Assembly: GCA_035610835.1 (NCBI GenBank) | Contig: CM069443.1 | Location: 58,855,266-58,919,265, forward strand | From: Ophiura sarsii | Lineage: Eukaryota > Echinodermata > Ophiuroidea > Amphilepidida > Ophiuridae | Reading direction: 5' to 3' | Length of the DNA: 64,000 nucleotides | Shown: in pieces, positions 40,901 to 52,900 of the stretch | Layout of the letters: each line of letters starts with the position of its first letter | Numbering within the stretch: the stretch's first letter is position 1 | The notes under the pieces: generated by a model | Database searches by the model: none | The model's input: the letters and a program-made list of their open reading frames with translations, nothing else | Told to the model about the DNA's origin: nothing | Translations under genes and position numbers: made by a program

Positions 40901-43900
40901 AGGATTTGGTAATGCCAGTTCCCTGCATCAATGGGCTCCACACATCTCACCCATTGAAACATACCAGTCAATACAAGGATTTGGTAATGCCGGTTCCTTG
41001 CATCAATGGGCTCCACACAACTCACCCATTGTCTGTGTCTGACGGACTTGATGCAAGTCGACATAAATTCCTTGCATATTTTCGGCAGGTGTTGATGAAT
41101 CAGTTCGCACATCTTGTTCGCATAAAGTGGCGTTGTTGCATTAATGACGTCAAATGAGGATACTGAGCTCTGGGAAAACGCGACCTGTTATTTACGTATG
41201 AGCAGTATAGGAGTTTCTTTCCCAAAATTAGTAGTTACCTGACTGCCACCTCCAGGCCTCAAAATAAGAAATGAAAAGGGCAGGCATTTTAAAGCAATTT
41301 GAAAGGGGCACCAAATTTATCCAAGGCAATTATGTAATTTTGAATGGAGTGAAAACAGCCAGAAATTGAGGGCATCAAGGCTACTAGGTGGGGCATCGAA
41401 GGCAATTGCCTTTGATGCCTTCGGTTAATTTGAGCCCTGCCTACCTCCCCTTCCAATCCAATTGGGGACCCAGTTTAGTACTCACTGTCTTATGAAATGT
41501 CTGTGACGATACCACTGCTTCTTTAAGGAAATGGAACACGTTGGATTTGATGGCTGTGTCAGCTATCATCTCATCTTCCTCAATAAATTCTTGCATATCT
41601 AGAAATTAAAATAAACAAAAATTGTTTAGTGTCATTGCCATACTTTATTATTATTTTGTTGTTGTTCATGTTTAATATTAAATGATAATGATTTTGGATT
41701 TATGTAACGCCTTTGCCTGGGGATCCAAAGCACTGTAATATCACTGCTGGTGAATCATCACAATCACTTCGCTGTTATGCCACCATAGGCGCAGATCCTA
41801 GTATCAGCGCTTAGATAGTAATTTTTTCACCGAAATATTTTAAACACTTGCAGCAGCTCCCCAATACCCATGGGTGGGGGAAGTTTTTGATGCCCGCTTT
41901 TGAAAACAGAAGGAAACTAAAGTCCTCGGAGAGAACATACGGAAGCGAGTATGGATCGGGGAACCAAATGTGCATAAAATCACGGCCCTGCACAGAATCG
42001 AACCCGGGGCTTCAGTGGTGCTAGGCGAGGGCGTTAACCGCTGTGCCAACCCACTTCCCTTGTATATGTATATCACTTGGTTTTCCAAAATTGTACTTTT
42101 GACTTTTTAATTTCAATGTTAAATTTGGAAAATATGATAAGTAAAATAGTGTTGATTATTTACTTTTTTCTATTCCTGAGCACTTACCTTTAAAGTGTGA
42201 CAAGAACAAGGAACCCCCTTTGCAAGTGGCTCCTAGTACAAAATTTCTTTTTTGTTGAACAAGGACTAAGGAGCAATCCCGTTAAAAAATTGGTGAATTC
42301 ATCTCAAAAGCCAATGAAAATTATTTTTAAAAAATTGAGTGTATTAAAGGTAGATGACCCGATCACATTTTCGTAACACAGAATTATTTCAAACATACAG
42401 CGATTTTCATATCATATGAAAGCTCGTATTTTTCTCATCATCATACTGAAATTTGACGGCCTAAATCGGTATAATTACGGAGAAATCGATGAAATAACGT
42501 CGAATTACCGCGAAAGGTGGTAACCACCAATATCGTTTGTGTACAACTCAATGGGTACATTTCACAGCATCTTTTGCGTCTAAAATAAGAACCATTAGAG
42601 TTATACAACTCAAACTTTGGAATACGACTTTTTTAAGGATGACCTTTCATGTAAAATAGAAAACATCAAGTTGAAAATCGGGTCATCTACCTTTAATTAT
42701 AACTTTATAAGATATGTAAAACATTAATAGATTAAGTTTGCTGGCAGTTGCTATATATGGCAAGCTCTTTTCTTTCCAATGGTACCAGTACATTTGACTC
42801 AAATTTGTTATATCATTTCTATGTATTTGTTTTCTATATTAGGGACTTGGTGAAACCAAATGTTGGCTGAAATGATTCACTTGATATTGTTATGTAATTT
42901 CTGATGTATTATATTATGGCCACGCGTTTTGAACTCGCCACCCAAAAAAGGTGGTGTCGTTGCGCTTTTCCGAATCGTGTTCTGCTCAAATCACGATAAC
43001 TCGGGAACGCAAACAAATATTGTCATGGTTTTGGTCTCATTTGAAAGCTAAATAATTGCATTACATAACCTGTAAATATGAAGCATATAACTTCTTAAAT
43101 GGGGGAGATGTGTTTGATTGAGTTGGGAACAGACGAGGTGGTGGAGGGGGGGGGGGGGGAAGTGGAGGGGGTGGAAGTGGTACACATAAACTCTATGGGG
43201 AAAAAGAATTGCGTGCCAGGCGGTGTCTTTAAACTTGAATCAATTCACCTCTGTATGAGCTACAAACATGATTTTGGTCTCTTCTTAAAGGTTATTTAAT
43301 AGTCTTTATATCTGTGTTTTAACAGATTTGTCAACCTTATGTAACAACTATTAATTATAGATAAGTCGCATGATCATCGGCTTTCTCCCTATTCGCTACA
43401 CAGTAAACGCAAATATTAACCCCAATTTATATAAATTACTCTAACGGAAAAAGTATTCAAGCTATGATAGCAAAAGTATACATTATTGGAAAGCTCTCAA
43501 CAAGGGCAATTCAAAAAATGCAGTTTAAATCAGTGTAGGGGGCATAGTTAACAAAATATTAGTGTAAAATCTGGGAAAAAAAAAAAAAATTGGGGCCCAT
43601 TCATCAGCCGGTATGTTATTTTACCAATATAGTAACCCTTGACAATCATAGATTTCCTTGTTAGCAATGTCATGAGGAATTCAAAAATGCAAAGTATATT
43701 ATGTCATTGGTAGGTATAAGAATTAAATGGATCTCAAATAAATATAAGATTTTTTTTATATTAAATCGAACATTGTGAATCATAACATGTTACCACTAGG
43801 TCCTACCCTAATTTCAATAGCATAATTGGATTCCTCATGGAATTTCCTTTAAGAAAATGTATACTTTTTATGGGGTAGGGCAAGTAGTTAGAGTGATTAT

Positions 43901-46900
43901 GCTAACTAGAGGTGCATATGGCGTAAAATGTTAAAAATCGGACACGCAACGCAAAGGGTGGCGAGTTCAAAATGCATGGCCTTATGTTTCTAGGTATGTA
44001 AAGGGATTTTCCTAGTTTTTGCCAGTTGTTGCCACTTTTTGCCGGCAAAAAACAGTTTTTTCCCTGATATAAAGTTGTCTCACCCTGCATCTCCGGTTGT
44101 TGCGCAAGATTCCTAAGCGTTATAGCCCACGCAAACAGCATTGTGTCTCTCACGCCAACATTGACCCACACCGTGTCTTCTTTTGCCAGTTCACGATGGA
44201 TGTCCTGAAGGAATCGCAGATCCTTGAGAAGCGGTAGAAATTGCACCAATTCTGCAATGAAACAATGGACACACTGTTTTTTTAGTCTCTGGCTGGAATC
44301 TGCTCCGGTTTCCCTGAAAGGTTTTATATCTCAGATACGTAAGGCCAAATAGACTCAGTACTATTATAGTTCCGTCAGTTCCAAATTGGCAAAGCTTCTT
44401 ATTTAAAGCAGCAAATAAATATGGAAGAGCATGGGCATGCATAAGGGGGGAAATTGTTGTTTTCCCCCAGCGACCGACCCTGATTTCTCAATAATTAGGG
44501 TTGCTATTTTTTTAGATTTTAAAATTTTACCAAATTTGTCAATATGTTATATTTTTTTGATTGAAATGAATAAGTTTGCTTGAATAACTGCTAAAGTTTT
44601 TAGGAATTTAATTTTACCCAATTTGTCAAAATATTATCATTTTCTGCTTGAAATGAATAAGTTTGTTTGAATAAATAGTTTTAAAATTATTATCACACTA
44701 GAAACATTTGTACATTTTGTCTTGACATGAACCCTGACAGCTAAGATCTATCAGAAAAAATAATTTTCAACAATTAAAAAGAATAAAAAAACAACTAACA
44801 GACCTCAACATTTTTGGCTCATATATAATGTAACAGAACGCATTGTGCACTGTGCATCATTAGAGTGACATGAACATATATGTGACGCGATCAAGAGGAA
44901 TGAGTCGGATGTCGACCCTGGTCGAAAATGAGTTTTTAATACAGTTTTAAAGAAGACACCTAGAGCTTTCAGAAACTGAAAACCCCATGTCGATACAACG
45001 TTTTGTTCCAAAGTTATGTCAAATTGTATACATGAATTTCCATCAAAACTTATGTAAGCCGCCATTTTGAATTGGCCATATCTCAATTTGGGATTCCCCG
45101 ACATCCGACTCATTCCTCTTGATCGCGTCACATATGCCAAATTCAGACACGTACGCTTGTATTGTTTTGCGCGCCGAGATATAAAACCACATATTTCTCG
45201 CCACTTTGTAACTGACTAACCTGTACATGGATTGTTACGTGACTGAAATATTCTAAGGGTTTGCCTTAGCTTCCTAAAAACTTGAAATAGCAGTTCCGTA
45301 AAATAAGGTAAATCTGCTCAAAAGAATTTGAACAAGAATGTAAAAATGGTGTAAAATAGCTGAAATTGGGCAGGAAAAAAAAAAAAGAATACTCATAAAT
45401 TTAAGCAACTAAATGGCTGAAATCAACTGAAATACAGAAAAGTTTCAGGTTTGCAAAAGTTAAATAGATTAGGTAATCAATATATATGTGGTTTATTTTG
45501 TGTTGTACATTTTGGTTTGGGTCTAAAAATGAGAGAAACAGTTTTCACAAAATAGCCCTCTGAGAAAATGCTGGTTCTACGGTAAAATGTACTAAAGGGG
45601 CGATTTTTGGCAGAATTTGCTCAAAATAGCCCTCATAGCCTTAGGCCAACAAACAAAGTTGACTTGCCCTTTCAGGGCCAGAGTCTGGGTCGGACGGTCA
45701 TTTTTGGTTTTTTTTAATTTAAATTTAAATTTCAACAGGGAGATACTACACAAAAACACGTTTTAAAGAGATTTTTTTATTTTATTTTTTTAAACAAGCA
45801 GATACTACTCAAAAAAAAAGTTTTCATCTTTTGTTATTGTTATGTGCTTCTTTCAATTTTTTATTTTTTTTACTTTGAAAAAAAATAAAAATAAAATAGC
45901 GACACTAGATTTCCCAAAATTCGGGTCGGTCGGAAAGGGCAAGTCAACTTTTTTTGTGTGGCCTTATAAGGTATTTTAACCCCTGTTTCAAACATAAGAA
46001 TTTCATTAAAAAGAAATCATTACCATCTCTGTCTTCTGCCCTTGGTTCCAGACCGCTCACATCTACACAATACAAGAATGCCATAAGAAGAGGCACTGTG
46101 ACATCATCCAGTGTACCGTCTGCGTTCAGTCCTACATGACGTTGTAAGTGCGTCATCAGTAATTTGGTCTCGTCCTTCGCAAGGGGGGTCTGACAGGCCC
46201 AGGAGTAGACGCACTCGGCCAGAGATGTGCGAATCTGAGTCAGCAGACTGTTTATCTACAAGTAGAAGAATTCATACATGTACATGATCATTGATCAGAG
46301 TCCACACCACTAGACAAATGAAAGGAAAACAAATTAAAAATCTTTAAAAAAAAAAAACTACCCGGCCGAGGGCAACGCAACCATTTGTTGGCCTTATTTA
46401 ATTAAACATTGTCATATCCTGACAACCATTTAGGAATTTCCATTACATATATCATGAATGGGAATATCTATATATTAGTTATTATACTGATTTTCATGCA
46501 TTTGAATATGTAAAAGACACTAGTTTATTTTATAAAACATTGTCACATCATGACAACCATTTACTAATCTAGGCATTTCCATTACATCTATTAGGCTAAA
46601 TTAAACAAATCTTTTGTCTCAAAGCTCTTCAGTTTTTCAAAACCTAATGCGGAATGCGGTATTTTTAAAGGTTTTTTGTTTTTGTTTTTTTAAATATAAA
46701 ATATTGAAATCCTAGTAAAAGTGCCTTTTTGTATTTAAAATGATGTGATCAATGAAAATCTGTAAAATCGGTGAAATTTTGTGATTTGTTGTGATTTGTT
46801 GTGATTTTTTATTTTTTTAAAAAATCAAGATTTTTGTTTTTCTAATGCGCATCAATAAACTAACACGCGCGGGAGCTTTGAGACAAATGAATTTTTTCTT

Positions 46901-49900
46901 CTTCAATTTAGCCTATATATAGACTATGTGTACTTGTTTATTTCAATTCATTTCCTATTCTTACTTTATTTATTCCATGAAATGTATTTTTATATTTTTG
47001 CTATATTTATAAATAGCTAAACGCTTCACAATATTTTGAATGCAATCGGATATGTCAAAGCAAATAAATTGCTAAGATTTCAAGTGTTTACCTTTCCTTC
47101 TCTAGAGCAAAGATAATTAAAAACATTGATACAAGTGACTCCAAACTAAAACTGATAGCTTCCGTCTTTTTTACTCATTCACAGAACTTTTAATACAAAT
47201 ATATTCCACGATATACTTGGATTCACAACATGGTGACGTATATAGATCAAGCATTCCAAGATAAGCAACTAAATGCTGATTTGTATTGTGAGAAATGAGA
47301 AATGAGCGGTATACAATTTTAATCTTTTTTTACACAGACGAAAACTGATAGCTTCCATCTTTTTTACTCATTCACAGAACTTTTAATACAAATATATTCC
47401 ACGATCTACTTGGATTCACAAAATGGTGACGTATATAGAGCAAGCATTCCAAGATAAGCAACTAAATGCTGATTTGTATTGTGAGAAATGAGAAATGAGC
47501 GCGGTATACAATTTTAATCTTTTTTTACACAGAAGAAAACTGATAGCTTCCGTCTTTTTTATTCATTCACAGAACTTTTAATACAAATATATTCCACGAT
47601 CTACTTGGATTCACAAAATGGTGATGTATATAGAGCAAGCATTCCAAGATAAGCAACTAAATGCTGATTTGTATTGTGAGAAATGAGAAATGAGCGGTAT
47701 ACAATTTTAATCTTTTTTTACACAGAAGAAAACTGATAGCTTCCGTCTTTTTTTATTCATTCACAGAACTTTTAATACAAATATATTCCACGATCTACTT
47801 GGATTCACAAAATGGTGACGTATATAGAGCAAGCATTCCAAGATAAGCAACTAAATGCTGATTTGTATTGTGAGAAATGAGAAATGAGCGGTATACAATC
47901 TCTTTTTTTACACAGAAACTGATCTTTTTTACTCATTCACAGAACTTTTAAGACAAATCTATTATTCCACGATAATTCCCAAAATGGTGACGTAAATGGC
48001 AAGCATTTGCAAGATAAGCAATTTGGAATAAATGCAGATTTGAGATAAATGAGTGTTTCAATGTTCCTCTTTCTTTTCTTCAAGGAGATTGATATAGTTT
48101 CCTCTCCTGTCTTTTTTACTAATTCACAAATATGTTGATTGATTGATTGATTACTGCTGATAACATGTTAAAATAACATAATGATTCCAATTTCACACAC
48201 AATGTTTTATCATAACTGGGTACATTTAAAGGTACATGTAGGTGTTCCGATAGCTGGCCCGATTTTCAACTTGATGTTGTTTTTTCTACATGAACGGTTA
48301 TCCTTAAAATAGTCATATTCCAAAGTTTAAGTTGCATAACTCCAATGGTTCTTATTTAAGAAGCACAAGGTGACATGCAATTTTCCCATTGAGTAGTACA
48401 TAAACTGGCCGGGTGGTTAACCATCTTTGGTAGTAATTCACTGCATTTTAGCCTATACCGTCTAAATGGAACATATCTTGTGCCAAACAGTTTACAGATA
48501 TAATGAGAATACTGTGGGGTTTCTTCTGATATCAAAATATGTTGATGGGCAAAAATAAGCTTAAACGATTGGAACTTCCACCTTTGAAGACTAGGTAATG
48601 GGTACTCTTTCCGAGTTTCATTTGTTACAATGTTAATTGACAAATTGCCCCTTCTGATCCGTTGTGCATAATATGCCACCTAGGCTATAGGTTCATACGT
48701 AATATCAGCAAACAGAAGTTACTGATAGTGATACATCTTAACCCTAACCCCCCTGAATGCTAAAAAATTGCCAATCCTAAGTCCCTCTCCAAGCGCATGC
48801 GCCGCCAGTTTTCGATGACGTAGTCAACCGAGCCTATATAGTGAGCACAGTACTGTAAAACAAGTTAATTTCGTGGCATGTTCTTTTCGCGAATTGCTAA
48901 TCATCACTAGTTTCGCGAATCTAAAATTTCATTTACTAAAAATTATTTGCTACACGTAAAAAGACGTAGAGACTGCCGAATTTTGAACCCTACACTCAAT
49001 TATAAAATAAGTACGATATGGTTTTTGGCCGAATTCTGAGCTATTCTGTGTCTTTCGTAGGCACAACAGTTACTATTAGTATTACTAGCAGTATTGGTGT
49101 GTTTAGCCCTCCATTTCTTCTAAAAAGAACCACAGATCCGATGGTTCAAGCAGGAATACGCGCGCAAGTCAACCATCGCTATTCGGATTTCCTTCGATGT
49201 TGAATTACTACAGCAGCACAGACCGGTGCTGGTCAGCAAAAGAGGAAACTAACACAGTACAAAATATGCACAGGGATGAATCTGTCGCGATATTACAGTG
49301 AGTAAATCAATCGCAAATACGACAATTCTGAACTGAAAAAGTCAAATGTAACGCGATTTCCAACTGTTATTATTGCAATGACTTTAAAAATGAATCGTAT
49401 GTGTCAATTAAGCTTTGTTTTTATGTACACTGGATACACATAGATACTGGTATATATATGACCATATATAAATATACAATTAAGAAACCAAAAAATATGC
49501 ACAATGACTAGCAATAAATATATTGCTAGAATAATTATATATTCATAATCCTAGATACCTCAGCTTTCTAACAATGTATAATTTTGCACACTTTGGATCT
49601 ATACTTTTTGAGTTATTAGGCTTAGAGCATTATCAAATGTAATTTTTGTCAAATGTATGCATGTGACGCAATAGGGTCCCAACTTAATAAATGTGACCAT
49701 ATAATATGGTCATGTGTTATAAGCTCGCCTCCTGCGTTACACACAGATTTTGAATGTCGCGACATGATTTTAACTATACACATTTATATTTGCTTGTATA
49801 CCCCTGAGGTAGTAAAAGTATATATTTCTGAAGGGAAATTGCACAAGAAAACAATATGCCATTGAAATTATAGTACGACCGTCGACCAAGGACTAAAATG

Positions 49901-52900
49901 GTATGATGCACAATGTTCAGAAAAATATCAGAGTTTTTAATTTTAATTTTAAGATCCATATATTTTTTATACCTACCCCTATCATTATTTACTTTACATA
50001 TTTAAATTCCTCATGAAATTACCCATCAGATGATATATATTTGTCAAAGGTTACCGGCTAGTGAATATCTCCAATTTGTATTTTATATATTTTTAGAAAT
50101 ATTTGTTATTTATTTTATATATTTTCAGAAATATTTGTTCAGGATGTACCCATCCCTGATCTAAACTGCATTTCTGAATTACTCTAGTTACAAGCTTTCC
50201 AAAAATGTATACTTTTGCTATCATACATGTAGGTTGAAAACTTTTTCTGTTATAGTCATTTTTATAAATCCGGTAAATTGAGGCTGATTATTCATGTTGG
50301 CTGTGTAGCGAATAGGAAGAATGTTGATGATCATGGTCTTATCCATTAATAAGTTGTTACAAATAGTTGACAAGTCTGTTGAACCACATAATTAAAGACT
50401 ACTAAATATCCTTTAAAATGGGACCAAAATGGTGTTTGTAACATTAGTGGATGACTAGTTATTGTAAAAAGAACAAAGCATGGGATTATCCCCATTGCAG
50501 TTTGTAACAGCACCACCCTATTGGGAGGCGAGTTCATAACGCGTGACCATACACTATGTGTACATGTTCATTTCAATTCATTTCCTATTCTTATTTTATT
50601 TATTCCATGAAATGTATTTTTATATTTTTGCTTTAATTTATAAATAGCTCAACGCTTCACAATATTTTGAATGTAACCGGATATGTCATAAGCAAATAAA
50701 TTGCTAAGATTTCAAGTGTTTACCTTTCCTTCTCTAGAGAAAAGATAATTAAAAACGTTGATACAAGTGGCTCCAAACGAAAACTGATAGCTTCCGTCTT
50801 TTTTTACTAATTCACAGAACTTTTAATACAAATATATTCCACGATCTACTTGGATTCACAAAATGGTGAGGTATATAGAACAAGCATTCCAAGATAAGCA
50901 ACTAAAATGCTGATTTGTATTGTGAGAAATGAGAAATGAGCGGTATACAATCTCTTTTTTTACACAGAAACTGATCTTTTTTACTCATTCACAGAACTTT
51001 TAAGACAAATCTATTATTCCACGATAATTCCCAAAATGGTGACGCAAATGGCATTTGCAAGATAAGCAATTTGGAATAAATGCAGATTTGAGATAAATGT
51101 GATGCAATCTGTGAAAACCCGTCGGATGTCGCAAAATGTAAAATAGGGATTATGGGTAAAATAAGAAGAAAAAGAAAAAAAAAGAAAAAAAAACTTTTAT
51201 TTTTATTTTTTTAGATTTTGTTTAGAACATTAATTTCTAATACTTTGTGTCATCACCTATTATGAAATTTCACCTTCAAAAACTTACTTAAGTCACTTTT
51301 CTAATTAGCCTTATAACGTTATTCTATTGAACTATGTATCTTTTATGGCCTGTTTTCATGATTTCTTGTTTTGTAGCTTTTATGATATCACAATCATCAT
51401 TCACTCATAACTTTTTTTGTATTGATCGTAGAAAAATGATCAAAACAGTTCTGTAATCAGCACAGATTCAGCTTTCTTATGATATAAATATCTCCAATAT
51501 GAAAAATCCCGACATGTGGCGGGTTTTCATAGATCGCATCACAAATGAGTGTTTCAATGTTCCTCTTTCTTTTCTTCAAGGAGATTGATATAATTTCCTC
51601 TCCTGTCTTTTTTACTAATTCACAAATATGTTGATTGATTGATTGATTACTGCTGATAACATGTTAAAATAACATACTGATTCCAATTTCACACACAATG
51701 TTTTATCATAAATGGGTACATTTAAAGGTACATGTAGGTGTTCCGATAGCTGGCCCGATTTTCAACTTGATGTTGTTTATTCTACATGAAGGGTTATCCT
51801 TAAAATAGTCATATTCCAAAGTTTAAGTTGCATAACTCCAATGGTTCTTATTTAAGAAGCACAAGGTGACATGCAATTTTCCCATTGAGTAGTACATAAA
51901 CTGGCCGGGTGGTTAACCATCTTTGGTAGTAATTCACTGCATTTTAGCCTATACCGTCTAAATGGAACATATCTTGTGCCAAACAGTTTACAGATATAAT
52001 GAGAATACTGTGGGGTTTCTTCTGATATCAAAATATGTTGATGGGCAAAAATAAGCTTAAACGATTGGAACTTCCACCTTTGAAGACTAGGTAATGGGTA
52101 CTCTTTCCGAGTTTCATTTGTTACAATGTTAATTGACAAATTGCCCCTTCTGATCCGTTGTGCATAATATGCCACCTATAGGTTCATACGTAATATCAGC
52201 AAACAGAAGTTACTGATACATCTTAACCCTAACCCCCCTGAATGCTAAAAAATTGCCAATCCTAAGTCCCTCTCCAAGCGCATGCGCCGCCAGTTTTCGA
52301 TGACGTAGTCAACCGAGCCTATATAGTGAGCACAGTACTGTAAAACAAGTTAATTTCGCGGCATGTTTTTTTCGCGAATTGCTAATCATCACTAGTTTCG
52401 CGGAAACTTAATTTCGCGAATCTAAAATTTCATTTACTAAAAATTATTTGCTACACGTAAAAAGACGTCGAGACTGCCGAATTTTGAACCCTACACTCAA
52501 TTATAAAATAAGTACGATATGGTTTTTGGCCGAATTCTGAGCTATTCTGTGTCTTTCGTAGGCACAACAGTTATTATTAGTATTACTAGCAGTATTGGTG
52601 TGTTTAGCCCTCCATTTCTTCTAAAAAGAACCACTGATCCGATGGTTCAAGCAGGAATACGCGCGCAAGTCAACCATCCCTATTCGGATTTCCTTCGATG
52701 TTGAATTACTACAGCAGCACAGACCGGTGCTGGTCAGCAAAAGAGGAAACTAACACAGTACAAAATACGCACAGGGATGAATCTGTCGCGATATTACAGT
52801 AAATCAATCGCAAATACGACAATTCTGAACTGAAAAAAAGTCAAATGTAACGCGATTTCCAACTGTTATTATTGCAATGACTTTTAAAAATGAATCATAT

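Larger units (their letters stand above)
46920..49457. repeat. Segmental tandem duplication, copy A
   Basis: The block from CTATGTGTACTTGTTTATTT to about GGATACACATAGATACTGGT is repeated at 50552-52952 with very high identity. Two open frames of 107 and 61 codons recur in both (48356-48679 and 51852-52175; 49018-49203 and 52519-52704), but they come from MITE sequence and are not genes. Confidence 0.9.

Noticed and set aside
39979..41112. A 377-codon open frame on the minus strand and matching frames on the plus strand
   Set aside because: It is produced by a 75-bp (25-codon) tandem repeat. The NUP205 alignment passes directly from exon 6 to exon 7 without it, and both strands are open, as expected of a frame-preserving minisatellite.
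48356..48679. A 107-codon frame found identically at 51852-52175
   Set aside because: Identity comes from a recent segmental duplication, and much of the frame lies in a MITE that has stops in another copy.
48738..48755. TTAACCCTAACCCCC, telomere-like
   Set aside because: Only two units, duplicated with the segmental duplication, and a similar pair near 32368; too short for an interstitial telomere array.
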